DNA of 39,536 nucleotides from Acetobacterium malicum subsp. dehalogenans DSM 11527 (GCF_000472665.1 NZ_AXAC01000029.1:1-39536), one strand, 5' to 3'; positions 7,716 to 16,817 are shown, counted from the stretch's first letter. Notes: a model not told the origin generated them from the letters alone. Numbers and translations are program-made.

Positions 7716-9452
7716 ATGGCAAATGGACAAAATGCAAGTTTGAGTGTTGGTATGGATCAGATTTTACAGCTGGGTGAGGTAACGGCCCGGATACTATATG
7801 CCATCGTGGAATCGGAAAAAGCAAAAATGATGAAGCAGGCTGCCGGGGTGGGGCAAGCAGCTGGAAAAACGGCTCTGGATGATAATAAGGCTGAAGTCAG
7901 TCCCGCTAAATCTGAAAATCAGGCGGTTTTGGAACGTGTCGACCCCATTGATACAAATCTCCTTGATAAGCTGGATAGTACCTTTAAGGAGTTTCTATTG
8001 GTCAGTCGGGAAGTGATTAATCAAACCCGGGAACCGGTGATTGATTTAAAAAATATGGAACAGCTCATTGATCCCAACCCCATTACCCGGGAGGAAAAAG
8101 CCCTGGCTAAAGAGATCAATGCGCTGGATCAGGCGGTGGAACGCACCAATAAAAGTCTGGATCAGTTTTCCGAAGCTGCCCAGGACAGTCGGATTCCCCG
8201 GCGCACGGTGATTCGTTCCCTGGGTGAGAAGATGATCCAGGTCGATGATAAACGCATTGCGGTGGCTCGGGGAATCGAAAACTATTTTTCCAACGTGACC
8301 AACCGGGCCCGGATCGGGTTTGCCACCTGGATGGTCAATCAGTTCGATGCGATCAACAGCCGGTTTGAACAGATCAAAAATGTGGCCAACCAACAGATTG
8401 ATGAAATCAATCGGGCTGAGAAAAATAACCCGGTACGGGAAGCAGCAAGCGAGACTGTGGCGAATATTCAAACGAATACCCCGTCAAGGGACTCCAATTC
8501 GCCAGAAATCGATAAAATCAGAGATTTGTTGCTTACCATGGAAAACACCATGTCGGATCTGATGCGGGCCATTCATGCGGTCAATCAAACGCCCACAGAA
8601 ACCCGAACGGTCAGCAATGATGCCAATCCCATCATTACCAGCGAAGCGGCCAAAACCCCGGAAAACGATAAAGCAATAAAGGGGGATCAGGTATTGACTG
8701 ATGCTTTGGTAACGGATCGGATCTATCACGTTGATGAGTATGGACTCATGCTTCTCGATCTTCATGACGGGTTTGATGCCGATCCCCAAAAACTGGCGGA
8801 TTTCATTCAGTTTTCGACCCGGTTTCAGCAATATACCACCAAAAATCAGCAATTGATCTTTGCCCAAAACGCCAATGCCATCCAGGTAGCCAACATTCAG
8901 GATTTATTGGAAAAGGGGATGCAGGTTAAGGAAGGTGAAGATCCGATTCAAATCTTTGTTCCCAATGATGCAAAAGAAGGCCCCCGGTTTGTGATGGGGT
9001 CGATTTATGATCTTACTCAAACCGATTTATCCGAAAGTGAATATCCTGATATAAAATCCAGTGAACAAATGGTTGAAAATAAGAATTTAACGGCAGGGAT
9101 ATTGGAATATTGCCAGGCGACGATCAAACCCAATTATGATGGCTTGGAAGGTCAACTCGAAGCCCAGGGGGTGGCTCTGATGCTGTTGGCCCATAATAAC
9201 CTCAAAGCACCCGCAGAATTAAACGAAAGACTCAAAAAAACCTATCAGGCATATCGTGAAGAACTTCAAGGCTCCCCAAGCGATCACCAGAAACGCCTGG
9301 ATGCGACCTTTAAATCCATGAATAAAACATTTCAGGATCATGTGGCGGAGTTGGATCAGTATTTAAGTCATCAACCGGTAACACCGGAAGAAAGCAGCCT
9401 TAAACGGGAACTGGAGGAACGGCAGGAAGAAGTCTGGGAGCCGGAAATGTGA
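7716..9452 (+). CDS. Polyvalent protein with ArdC-N domain and W-E-P-E tail
   Basis: 578 residues. The first 330 are largely coiled-coil and polar helix. Residues about 340-445 match the N-terminal domain of ArdC-type antirestriction proteins, with F-I-Q-F-S-T-R-F-x-x-Y-x-x-x-N-Q-Q-L-I-F-A-Q and M-G-S-I-Y-D-L-T-Q-T-D. The region after it aligns with the zincin part of the 18024-19037 protein (EAQGVALMLL against EADGLTIMFL), but the segment holding the HExxH motif is deleted, so no protease activity is expected. It ends in V-W-E-P-E-M, the tail shared with five other proteins here, and three palindromic repeats follow the stop. ArdC-N polyvalent proteins are known or predicted to be delivered with conjugating DNA to counter recipient defences. 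Delivery here is inference. Confidence 0.7.
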   Translation: MANGQNASLSVGMDQILQLGEVTARILYAIVESEKAKMMKQAAGVGQAAGKTALDDNKAEVSPAKSENQAVLERVDPIDTNLLDKLDSTFKEFLLVSREVINQTREPVIDLKNMEQLIDPNPITREEKALAKEINALDQAVERTNKSLDQFSEAAQDSRIPRRTVIRSLGEKMIQVDDKRIAVARGIENYFSNVTNRARIGFATWMVNQFDAINSRFEQIKNVANQQIDEINRAEKNNPVREAASETVANIQTNTPSRDSNSPEIDKIRDLLLTMENTMSDLMRAIHAVNQTPTETRTVSNDANPIITSEAAKTPENDKAIKGDQVLTDALVTDRIYHVDEYGLMLLDLHDGFDADPQKLADFIQFSTRFQQYTTKNQQLIFAQNANAIQVANIQDLLEKGMQVKEGEDPIQIFVPNDAKEGPRFVMGSIYDLTQTDLSESEYPDIKSSEQMVENKNLTAGILEYCQATIKPNYDGLEGQLEAQGVALMLLAHNNLKAPAELNERLKKTYQAYREELQGSPSDHQKRLDATFKSMNKTFQDHVAELDQYLSHQPVTPEESSLKRELEERQEEVWEPEM

Positions 9453-9455
9453 TCC

Positions 9456-9543
9456 TGTTTCCCGAGGAAACAAAAAAATAGATGGAAGCCTGTTTCCCGA
9501 GGAAACAAAAATCGCAAAACGAATCCTGTTTCCCCGGGAAACA
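9456..9543 (+). repeat. Three copies of the 17-bp palindromic repeat
   Basis: Copies lie at 9456-9472 and 9491-9507 (TGTTTCCCGAGGAAACA) and at 9527-9543 (TGTTTCCCCGGGAAACA, a perfect palindrome around one base). The first begins 4 nt after the stop codon of the upstream gene. All are flanked by TC or CC on the left and AAAA on the right. As RNA each could form a 7-bp stem with a 3-nt loop. No coding potential. Confidence 0.9.
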
Positions 9544-9563
9544 AAAATTGAAAGGAAAGCAAA

Positions 9564-10313
9564 ATGGATAAAATCATCCCCCTTATTATTTGTTGTGTGG
9601 GCATTATCGCACTGGTTGTAATGAACATCTGGAATAAGAAAAACAAGACGGTTCAATTCAAAGGAAAAAAGAAGGAGCCGGAGCATAACAGCGTCCACGA
9701 TTTTATTAATGTCAAAGACATCAAAGGAAATTTTCTTTATACCAAAGATAATAAAATCTGTGCCTATTACCGGGTGGATGCCATCTCTCTGGATTTACTG
9801 TCACAGAGTGAAAAACGGTCCTTATGTAAGCAGCTGTGTGTGCAGATGGCCCCGGAATCCTCCTGGCGCTTTCTTTCGGTGGAAAGGCCGGTTGATATTT
9901 TTCCCTTGGTGGAAGAATACTCCCGGATCTGGACCCAAACCACTGAGCCGGTGGTTAAGGATATTCTGGGTAAGGAAATGCTGGAGATGCATCACTTTGC
10001 CGAATCCGGTGAAATTGTTCAGCGTCAGTTTTATTTCATCGTCTGGGAAGAATACGAAGATGGCATTGAACGGGATTTCCTCAAGCGGATCACTGATATT
10101 GCAAGCCGGTTGGCTAGTGGAACAATCACCGGTGAGATTCTAAAACAGCAGGAAATTGTCAGACTGTGTAATCTGATTAATAACCCTGCCTATTGTCATC
10201 TGGAAGATATGGAATACGGCACCCAGATTACAACGATTATGGATTTATATAAGAACAGTCATGAAAGTCAATTCGTGGCAGCAGATCAAACACAGGAGGT
10301 CGCATATGCGTAA
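9564..10313 (+). CDS. Membrane-anchored T4SS protein with VirB4-N-like domain
   Basis: 249 residues with one N-terminal membrane segment (about 4-23, IIPLIICCVGIIALVVMNIW) and a cytoplasmic domain. The order D-F-I-N-V-K-D-I, a V-D-A-I-S-L-D-L-L-S block, R-Q-F-Y-F-I-V-W and a late N-N-P-A-Y motif resembles the N-terminal, non-ATPase domain of VirB4/TraC-type conjugation proteins. It has no Walker motif. The 3' end overlaps the ATPase gene by 8 bp, so the two are translationally coupled. The following protein has its own N-terminal domain, so this may be a VirB3-like anchor fused to a VirB4-N-like fold, or a Gram-positive T4SS component without a common name. Confidence 0.55.
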   Translation: MDKIIPLIICCVGIIALVVMNIWNKKNKTVQFKGKKKEPEHNSVHDFINVKDIKGNFLYTKDNKICAYYRVDAISLDLLSQSEKRSLCKQLCVQMAPESSWRFLSVERPVDIFPLVEEYSRIWTQTTEPVVKDILGKEMLEMHHFAESGEIVQRQFYFIVWEEYEDGIERDFLKRITDIASRLASGTITGEILKQQEIVRLCNLINNPAYCHLEDMEYGTQITTIMDLYKNSHESQFVAADQTQEVAYA

Positions 10314-12321
10314 GCACGAGAAACCCAAAGAAAGTCGGAAAGAACGGACAGCAGCCGAAAAACCGGTGAAGGACAAAGGGCCTAAAAAGGAACGGCGGTC
10401 ACTTTTTGGGAATAGTGAGGAAAGTCAACCGGAACAGCCCAAGCGGGGATCCAAATTTGGGCGATCAAAAAAAGCAGCAATTACTGAAAATAAATCCCTG
10501 ATGAATATTATTTCGCCCATCAACATGGAAATCAAGCCCAATGAATTGTGGATTGGTGAATATCTGGCCCGGGTGTATGGCGTGATCCAATATCCGGCCC
10601 ACCGGGATTATGGGTGGTTGGGGAAACTGTCCAATATCCCCGGAACAGTCTTCTCCATTGAGTTTGATAAAATTGAGAATGCCGATTTTATTAATAATCT
10701 CAATAAATCTGTTAATCAGCACCGTGAAAAAGCCCAGGAAGCCAGTGGAAAAGATGCTCTGGCCGAGATGAATGCAATCAAGCGGGAGGAAGACTCAATC
10801 AAAATGCTCAAAAACATTGAGTTTGAACAGGAAGTGGTTGGCAGTGTGGGGATATCGGTTATGCCCATGGCCAACGACCGGGAAGTGTTTAATAAGATGT
10901 GCCGAAAGGTGCAAAGTACCTTTTTGATGGAAAAAACGAAGATTCGATCCTTTCCTTATCTGCAAAAGGAAGGCTTTCGCAATCTTTTTCCAGCCTGCAC
11001 CCAGGAAAAGAATGTTCAGCAGATCATCAAAACGGTCATGCCCATTTCATCTGTTCTGGGGGGCTTTCCTTTTGCCAGTTGTGGTTATAACGATCAGGAA
11101 GGGTTTTTGTATGGCAGGGATTCCACTGGTGGAAGGGTTTGTCTGAATCTCTGGAAGCGTGGTAAGGATCGCACCAACTCCAGTGTGGTGGTGCTGGGTG
11201 ATGTGGGATCCGGAAAATCAACGGTTATCAAAAACATTGCTCTGATGGAGTACGCCCTGGGAACCCGGATCATTTTTATCGATCCCGAACGAGAATATCA
11301 GGACTTATGCCGAAACCTGGGTGGTGATTGGATCAATGCCGGCGGGGATGGTAAGCACCTGATCAATCCCCTTCAAATTTTACCATTGGAAGAAGATTTA
11401 TATCTTGAGAAGGATGATGAACCGGAAAAAGGCACTGAAAAAGAAAAGGATGTCCGAAAATTTGGTGCCATGGCCCTTCATTTAAAGACGCTTGACGTCT
11501 TTTTTTCGTTGTACTTTAAAGATCTCACCGACATTCAACGGGCGTTGTTAAAGGATTCTGTCATTACCCTTTATAACCGTTTTAATATCGTTTGGGATAC
11601 GGATGTGACTACTATGAAAAATACCGATTTTCCGACCTTCAAAGATTTATATGAGCTGTTGATCGAACGGGAAGAAGCCGAACAGGAACGGGGAATCAGT
11701 GAAAAAGCATATACGGATTATCGGGATCTGGCCATTATCTTTAAAGATCTGGCCATTGGTGGCGATTCCTTCCTGTGGTCGGGTTACACATCACTAAAAT
11801 CGGATGCCCGCTGTGTGTGTCTGGATACCTTTGATCTGAACAACTCATCCGACACCATCAAATCGACCCAATATTTTAATCTATTGTCCTGGGCCTGGCA
11901 GGAAATGAGTCGGGATCGTCATGAGCGGATCCTTCTGGTTTGTGATGAATCCTATCTGATGATTGATGAACGGGTGCCGCAATCGCTGATATTTCTCAGA
12001 AATGCCATGAAGCGCTGCCGAAAATATGAGGCCGGCATTATGATTATTTCTCATGCGGTTGAGGATTTCTTAAACCCCAGTATTAAAATGTATGGCCAGG
12101 CGCTGCTGGATCAGCCCTGTTACAAGATTATGCTGGGAACCACCGGACAGAACCTTCAGGACTTGAAAAAGCTCTATTTCTTAACCGAAGCCGAGCAGGA
12201 AGTCTTAACTGCCAAGCTCAGAGGAAAGGGACTCTTTATCATCGGTCGGGATCGGATTAGCATGTCCTTTGATGTGGCCGATTACAAGTTTAAGTATTTT
12301 GGGGATCGGGGTGGTCGGTAG
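10306..12321 (+). CDS. virB4: VirB4-type conjugation ATPase
   Basis: The start is ATG 10306, with AGGAGG at 10294-10299. The longer frame from 10261 lacks a ribosome site. 671 residues: a Lys/Glu/Arg-rich tail (1-60), the VirB4 N-domain, then a RecA-like motor with Walker A GDVGSGKST near residue 298 and Walker B I-L-L-V-C-D-E-S near 544. Conserved VirB4 features include F-I-D-P-E-R-E-Y directly after the P-loop helix and a late I-M-L-G-T-T-G-Q-N. VirB4 ATPases power assembly of the conjugative T4SS and substrate transfer at the membrane. The gene sits between the membrane-anchored VirB4-N-like protein and the cell-wall hydrolase, as is usual in Gram-positive conjugation modules. Coupling protein and relaxase are not in the window. 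Confidence 0.9.
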   Translation: MRKHEKPKESRKERTAAEKPVKDKGPKKERRSLFGNSEESQPEQPKRGSKFGRSKKAAITENKSLMNIISPINMEIKPNELWIGEYLARVYGVIQYPAHRDYGWLGKLSNIPGTVFSIEFDKIENADFINNLNKSVNQHREKAQEASGKDALAEMNAIKREEDSIKMLKNIEFEQEVVGSVGISVMPMANDREVFNKMCRKVQSTFLMEKTKIRSFPYLQKEGFRNLFPACTQEKNVQQIIKTVMPISSVLGGFPFASCGYNDQEGFLYGRDSTGGRVCLNLWKRGKDRTNSSVVVLGDVGSGKSTVIKNIALMEYALGTRIIFIDPEREYQDLCRNLGGDWINAGGDGKHLINPLQILPLEEDLYLEKDDEPEKGTEKEKDVRKFGAMALHLKTLDVFFSLYFKDLTDIQRALLKDSVITLYNRFNIVWDTDVTTMKNTDFPTFKDLYELLIEREEAEQERGISEKAYTDYRDLAIIFKDLAIGGDSFLWSGYTSLKSDARCVCLDTFDLNNSSDTIKSTQYFNLLSWAWQEMSRDRHERILLVCDESYLMIDERVPQSLIFLRNAMKRCRKYEAGIMIISHAVEDFLNPSIKMYGQALLDQPCYKIMLGTTGQNLQDLKKLYFLTEAEQEVLTAKLRGKGLFIIGRDRISMSFDVADYKFKYFGDRGGR

Positions 12322-12323
12322 TC

Positions 12324-13382
12324 ATGGCGATTCCAGTCATTGCCAAAGCAGCGACAGCGGTTGCATCGGACAAGAAATTAAGAAACATCGTTCTGGGAAT
12401 ACTGGCCGGAATGCTGGGGCTGATCTTAGGACTGGTCTTAATGCTTGTTTATATTTTATCTACACCGATAACCATGCTGACCAGTTTAATTACCAATCCG
12501 GATATCCTGGCAGTTGTGCTGCAATTAAAAACCGAGTATCAATACTTATTACCCGGAAAAGCCAATGGCAATGGCCAGTTTGCCTGGCCACTGGATGCCG
12601 AATACAAACTGGATCGATCCGATGAAACCAATCTGTTTGGTGAACGGATCCATCCGATTTATGGTGATGTGCGGATGCATACCGGGATTGATATTCAAGC
12701 CCCCGATGGCTCGAATTGCTATGCCATTGGTGACGGAACCGTTGTTTATGCCGGGATGAATGGCGGTTGGGGGAATACGATTATTATAAATGTCGGAAAG
12801 GCCAAGGACGGGAAAGAAATCACGGCGCATTATTGTCATCTGGAATCAGGATCCTGGTCGATTGGTGCTGGCGATATGGTTAAGCGTGGACAATTGATCG
12901 CCAGAACCGGCGCAACCGGTAGCACCCAGGGGGGACACATCCATTTTGAAATAAAAGCCGACGGTGAATATGTGGATCCGATGCTTTATATATCCGATAG
13001 TGACGCTGCCATTTCCGGGGAGATTGACTTAAGCACCGCCGAAATGGTGAATGCTCAGATCACGGCCTATTGCGATTATGGAACCACGTCTTCCGGGACG
13101 ACCACTACTGCCAACCGGACTGTGGCAGGTTATCCCAGTCTGGAAGCCGGTACCCGAATTTATATTCCGGTCCGGGCCGATCAGCCAAACGGTGGGGTCT
13201 ATGTGGTCGAAGATCGTGGGGGTGCTGTGGATGAAGAACGGAAGGTTATTGATATGTGGCTGCCGACCGAAGCGGAGTGTCTATCATGGGGCCGACAACA
13301 TCTGCCGATTTATGTTATACAGGAGGATAGTGCCACTAAAAAGCAAAGGATTGTTGACTTAGGGGGCTATGATTTCAGGTAG
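12324..13382 (+). CDS. Conjugation cell-wall hydrolase, M23 peptidase with 3D domain
   Basis: 352 residues starting 2 bp after the VirB4 stop. A membrane segment at about 21-48 is followed by a LytM/M23 endopeptidase domain (about 80-220). Its zinc-ligand motifs are both visible: H-T-G-I-D-I near residue 120 and H-I-H-F-E near 207. Asn/Gly-rich strands lie between them. The C-terminal 100 residues form a double-psi 3D domain (G-T-R-I-Y-I-P, V-V-E-D-R-G-G, K-V-I-D-M-W). This fusion is known from Gram-positive VirB1-like peptidoglycan hydrolases, which open the wall for the mating channel. The active site would face the outside. Confidence 0.85.
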   Translation: MAIPVIAKAATAVASDKKLRNIVLGILAGMLGLILGLVLMLVYILSTPITMLTSLITNPDILAVVLQLKTEYQYLLPGKANGNGQFAWPLDAEYKLDRSDETNLFGERIHPIYGDVRMHTGIDIQAPDGSNCYAIGDGTVVYAGMNGGWGNTIIINVGKAKDGKEITAHYCHLESGSWSIGAGDMVKRGQLIARTGATGSTQGGHIHFEIKADGEYVDPMLYISDSDAAISGEIDLSTAEMVNAQITAYCDYGTTSSGTTTTANRTVAGYPSLEAGTRIYIPVRADQPNGGVYVVEDRGGAVDEERKVIDMWLPTEAECLSWGRQHLPIYVIQEDSATKKQRIVDLGGYDFR

Positions 13383-13417
13383 AATTAATCAATTAAAGAA
13401 AGAAAGTAGGTAAAAGA

Positions 13418-14350
13418 ATGAAAAAAGTGGAAACCAACAAGACAAAGGAAGCGAAAAGCTTCAGAGATGACATTCTCAAGTTTATGCAAACCCTCAATGG
13501 TGTGGATGATGAAAACTTAACCCCGGAAGAAGCCGAAATACTCCGGGAATCCGTCGAGGAATTTGCATCGCAGTTTATTTATTTCCGAGAGTCCTATACC
13601 CAGAAAAATTCCCATATCCGGCACATTTCGGTGCTGATGGAAGATATCCGGGAGCTGGTTGGGGAGTCCGGAGAAAAATACGAAGAAGCTGAGGATCTGG
13701 AAGAATCCAATACGATTCTCTTTAATGCGGTTAATGAGGTCATCGGTAAGCTCAGTGAGGTGGAAAAAAATCTGGAAGAAGCTGAAAAAGAAGAAAGTGA
13801 ATTTAAACGGATCGAGAGCATTGAGCGGATGTTCGTGCAGGCAAACCTGAGTGTCCAGGGATCAGAAGAAACCATCAAAAAAATGGCAGAACAGATCAAG
13901 GATCAAATGGTGACTTTCCGGGAAGGAGTTGAGAGTAATGACCTTCAGCTGGCCATTATTGAAAAAAACACCATCGACTTTAAACAGCAGTGCGATAACA
14001 TCATTAAAACCTTTGAGTCGTTCAGTCAGCATTTTGACGAATCCAGAGAAGTCTCCCAAAAGAAACTCGATGAGCTTTTTACAAATCTGGTCGAACAGGT
14101 TAATCAGACCAAAACGGATATCGTGGGGGAACGGGAAAAAGAACTGGATGAACTCACCGGTAAATATAGTGAAGCACTGAACAAAATCGAGAGTAAAAGT
14201 GACGAAGCCCTGGGAAAAATGGAAGGTCTAATGGAACGGGTCAATACGCTTCTATTTGCTGAAGGTTTTAAACAGCTCTTTATTATCATTGGTGGTGGGT
14301 TCTCCATCATCAATTTTATCATGTTAATTGTACTGATATTCACGAAATAG
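13418..14350 (+). CDS. Coiled-coil protein with C-terminal membrane anchor
   Basis: 310 residues, dominated by Glu/Lys-rich heptads from about residue 25 to 275, then a single hydrophobic segment at the extreme C-terminus (LFIIIGGGFSIINFIMLIVL, then IFTK). This topology is that of a tail-anchored coiled-coil protein with its bulk in the cytoplasm. It lies between the cell-wall hydrolase and the ParA-like gene inside the transfer operon and is probably a structural or scaffold part of the T4SS. I recognise no named family. Confidence 0.65.
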   Translation: MKKVETNKTKEAKSFRDDILKFMQTLNGVDDENLTPEEAEILRESVEEFASQFIYFRESYTQKNSHIRHISVLMEDIRELVGESGEKYEEAEDLEESNTILFNAVNEVIGKLSEVEKNLEEAEKEESEFKRIESIERMFVQANLSVQGSEETIKKMAEQIKDQMVTFREGVESNDLQLAIIEKNTIDFKQQCDNIIKTFESFSQHFDESREVSQKKLDELFTNLVEQVNQTKTDIVGEREKELDELTGKYSEALNKIESKSDEALGKMEGLMERVNTLLFAEGFKQLFIIIGGGFSIINFIMLIVLIFTK

Positions 14351-14363
14351 GAGGAAATGAATC

Positions 14364-15482
14364 ATGCTTTTATATGTAACCAGTAACCAGAACAATGGAA
14401 TTTTTGATTTTCTGAAAAAAGAAAACGGCATGCCGATTAAAAAATTCATCGGAGATTATGAACTGGCAGCCTTTGTGGAGAATGATCTCAGTAAATTTGC
14501 ATCCTATCGCTATCTGGCGGTGGATCTGGAGTGTTTGCTTGATATTCCAGAGGGTCTATTTAAGGCAATTGACGCAGTTCAGGATTGGTTCGAACAGCGA
14601 CTGATCATCTTTGCCCGGGAGATCACCCCGGAGCTGAAACAGGAGCTTCTGAATCGGGAAGTCTATAATATCATTACCGGCGATCCCAGGGAATTTGAAG
14701 CCCAGATTCTAAGGGCAGTCAGTCGGACCGGAATCACCTACCAGGATCAGCTGCTAAAAGATGAGATTCATGAAGCAGTGGCCATTGAGCAGCCGTCGAT
14801 TGCAGAAATCATTAAAAGGCCGGTTGTTGTCGATGACCAACCGCTGACTGAAATGCCATTTATTGAGACCGTCATAGCGGATCCAATGGAACCGGAAGCA
14901 CGAGCTGAACCGGAGGAACAGTTTATTATCGTCGCCGGTTCCCAGCGTCGGACCGGTACCACCACCACGGCCATCCAGCTGGCCAACTATCTGGCCAATC
15001 AGGGAAAAATGGTGGCTTACATGGAAGCCAATGATCACAATCATCTCAAACCGATTATTGAAGCTTACCGCATGAAAAAAGAAGAAATCGATGATGGGGA
15101 ATGGCATCAGACCAAGGGGGTCGATTATTTCTATCAGGATGGTCTGGTCATGAAAACCTATGATTACATTATCTTTGATGTGGGGGTTTTGAATGAAGAT
15201 GTGATTGAACCCTTTAGTCAGGGGCACATAAAAATTTTGTGCGGGGCCGGCAAGTGCTTTGAACGGGCAGCTTTAAATCAGGCATTGGCACACTATCAGA
15301 AGGATGAGCTGGAGGAAATCAACCTGTTATTAAATTTCATTGCCCCGGAAGAAGAAGCGACATTGAAAACTTTCTTCCCAACGGCGCAGTTTAGTCAGTA
15401 TGCCCCCAATATCATGGGATGGCACGCTAATAAAGAATTGTTCAGACAGTTATTGAAAAGAAATGAGCAGGGGGTTTCGTAA
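14364..15482 (+). CDS. CpaE/ParA-like protein with degenerate P-loop
   Basis: ATG 14364 follows AGGAGG (14349-14354). The N-terminal 120 residues resemble a receiver/CpaE-like domain. Near residue 190 comes V-A-G-S-Q-R-R-T-G-T-T-T-T-A-I-Q-L-A-N-Y-L, which aligns with the deviant Walker A motif of ParA/MinD proteins, but both lysines (K-G-G-x-G-K-T) are missing. D-Y-I-I-F-D-V-G is a Walker B-like strand near 270. The fold is therefore SIMIBI-like, but ATP hydrolysis is doubtful. It overlaps the next gene by 1 bp. In this operon it could position the transfer apparatus or sense a partner. Confidence 0.65.
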   Translation: MLLYVTSNQNNGIFDFLKKENGMPIKKFIGDYELAAFVENDLSKFASYRYLAVDLECLLDIPEGLFKAIDAVQDWFEQRLIIFAREITPELKQELLNREVYNIITGDPREFEAQILRAVSRTGITYQDQLLKDEIHEAVAIEQPSIAEIIKRPVVVDDQPLTEMPFIETVIADPMEPEARAEPEEQFIIVAGSQRRTGTTTTAIQLANYLANQGKMVAYMEANDHNHLKPIIEAYRMKKEEIDDGEWHQTKGVDYFYQDGLVMKTYDYIIFDVGVLNEDVIEPFSQGHIKILCGAGKCFERAALNQALAHYQKDELEEINLLLNFIAPEEEATLKTFFPTAQFSQYAPNIMGWHANKELFRQLLKRNEQGVS

Positions 15483-15937
15483 TGACAGCAGCAGCCGTTA
15501 AAAAAGGCGATGTCATCCGCACCGATGGAGCCGATCAGACAGTAGTCTTGGATGTGCAGGGCAGTGATGCTCTGCTTTTTACCGGGACCCAGTTTATCAA
15601 AGCCCAGGGCATCCAGATGTTTGAAGGCAAATTGATCTGGGATTTCGGGAATTATTATCAGTCGATTGATCAGATACCCAAAAACTATGAAAACCTGGGT
15701 TTCCAGGATCTCAAACAGGATTTAACCAGCATGAAGCAGACCAATGAAGCGGAAATGATTAAGGCGCTGCTGGTTGTGGAAAATCGTTTTGAGGGAACGG
15801 AGCTACTGAATCACATCCATGAGCGGTTTGAAAATGAGGGTTTTAATCTGCTAAATGACGGGTTTGATCGGGTTCATGCGGAGCTGACCCGGGAAGAAGA
15901 TTATGAGCTTGACGATGACTGGGAGCCGGAAGCATAA
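15482..15937 (+). CDS. Small W-E-P-E-tailed cargo protein
   Basis: 151 residues, starting on the last base of the upstream stop (TAATG). Residues 7-50 (K-K-G-D-V-I-R-T, D-Q-T-V-V-L-D-V, G-S-D-A-L-L-F, Q-F-I-K-A) form a small beta-rich domain found again in the protein at 16895-17737. The rest is helical and acidic, ending in Y-E-L-D-D-D-W-E-P-E-A. A palindromic repeat follows the stop by 8 nt. No enzyme motif is visible. It belongs to the set of tagged proteins that I propose are exported with the DNA. Confidence 0.6.
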   Translation: MTAAAVKKGDVIRTDGADQTVVLDVQGSDALLFTGTQFIKAQGIQMFEGKLIWDFGNYYQSIDQIPKNYENLGFQDLKQDLTSMKQTNEAEMIKALLVVENRFEGTELLNHIHERFENEGFNLLNDGFDRVHAELTREEDYELDDDWEPEA

Positions 15938-15945
15938 AGGTAATC

Positions 15946-15962
15946 TGTTTCCCGAGGAAACA
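15946..15962 (+). repeat. 17-bp palindromic repeat
   Basis: TGTTTCCCGAGGAAACA, 8 nt after the stop codon of the tagged protein at 15482-15937. It marks the left border of the gene pair 15997-16789. Confidence 0.9.
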
Positions 15963-15996
15963 AGAAAATCAGGAAATAAAGGAGTAATTGACGGGA

Positions 15997-16320
15997 ATGG
16001 ACACTGTTACAAAGGAATTGTTTAACACTTTCGGGAAATATAATTTTTTTACCGAACCAGAATTGAATACTGAAGCCAGAGAAGCGCTTTGCCTATTTCT
16101 TAAAAAACTCAAAAAGACAAAAAGCAGGAAGTCGTATCAAAGCGGTTATAACTACATGTTCTATTTACGATATTTGATGATCATGCGAAGGGGATTAATT
16201 GATGAAAATTACCTGATTGTGTGCAATGAACTGGGAAGTTTGATTTATCGCTTTCCACCAACGGAAACCCGAATCAAGTTAGTCATCATTGAACTGCTTG
16301 AAGAATTTCTAAAGGAGTGA
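15997..16320 (+). CDS. Small hypothetical protein, copy A of a duplicated pair
   Basis: I prefer ATG 15997 to the TTG at 15988, because the paralogue at 19240 begins at the same point (M-x-x-V-T-K-E-L-F). 107 residues, basic and helical. It shares with the paralogue the core E-A-x-x-x-F-x-x-K-L, a Y-L-R/I-Y-L-M/I-x-x-R-x-x-L-I block, C-N/H-E-L-G-S-L-I-Y-R and a final E-L-L-E-E-F-L. The next gene is also duplicated, so the two probably act together, perhaps as immunity or regulatory partners of the Fic-like protein. No known family. Confidence 0.6.
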   Translation: MDTVTKELFNTFGKYNFFTEPELNTEAREALCLFLKKLKKTKSRKSYQSGYNYMFYLRYLMIMRRGLIDENYLIVCNELGSLIYRFPPTETRIKLVIIELLEEFLKE

Positions 16321-16324
16321 GCCG

Positions 16325-16789
16325 ATGTTTGGAAAAAAGAAACCAAAACAGCCGAAAATTTACATCGGTGGATTTAAAGAAAATTTTGACGATGCGTTAT
16401 TTGCCATTCAGAATGGCCTTGCCATGGAAAAGGATATTACCGGGAAAATTGCTTGTCTGGATTTTGCCCTGAAGGTTTTACAGACCGACCTGAAACATTC
16501 CATTCTTTCGGAATCGATTTATAAAAAAGATATCACAGACTTAAAAGACAGCTATATCCCGTCAGTCACGCCATTAAAAACAGATGGGCAGAACTGGATC
16601 AATCAACGAACCGGTGAAATAATCAAGCCGGTTTTAGATTTTCGTATCGCCGTTATGTTTGAAGTGGAAAAAATGAAATTTGAATTACAACACGAGCTTG
16701 AAACCGGTTATATAAAGCCGGGAAGGCGCTGTGCTATTCCAGCTGCATGGCGTTTTTTTATTTGTTCAAAATGGATCGATGTCTATTAA
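16325..16789 (+). CDS. Truncated paralogue of the degenerate Fic protein
   Basis: 154 residues, 4 bp after the preceding gene. It matches the N-terminal third of the protein at 19566-20948: a helix with L-x-x-x-I/A-x-V-L-x-x-D-L-K, then L-K-T-D-G-x-N-W-I-N and I-I-K-P-V-x-D-F-R-I-A-V-M-F-E. The long middle insert of the larger copy is absent. After residue about 127 the homology stops and the end (R-R-C-A-I-P-A-A-W-R-F-F-I-C-S) looks non-native, as expected after deletion or rearrangement of a Fic-like 3' part. It may still be expressed as a stand-alone N-terminal domain. Confidence 0.55.
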   Translation: MFGKKKPKQPKIYIGGFKENFDDALFAIQNGLAMEKDITGKIACLDFALKVLQTDLKHSILSESIYKKDITDLKDSYIPSVTPLKTDGQNWINQRTGEIIKPVLDFRIAVMFEVEKMKFELQHELETGYIKPGRRCAIPAAWRFFICSKWIDVY

Positions 16790-16817
16790 TCGTTGAATAT
16801 GGGAATACATATAATCC

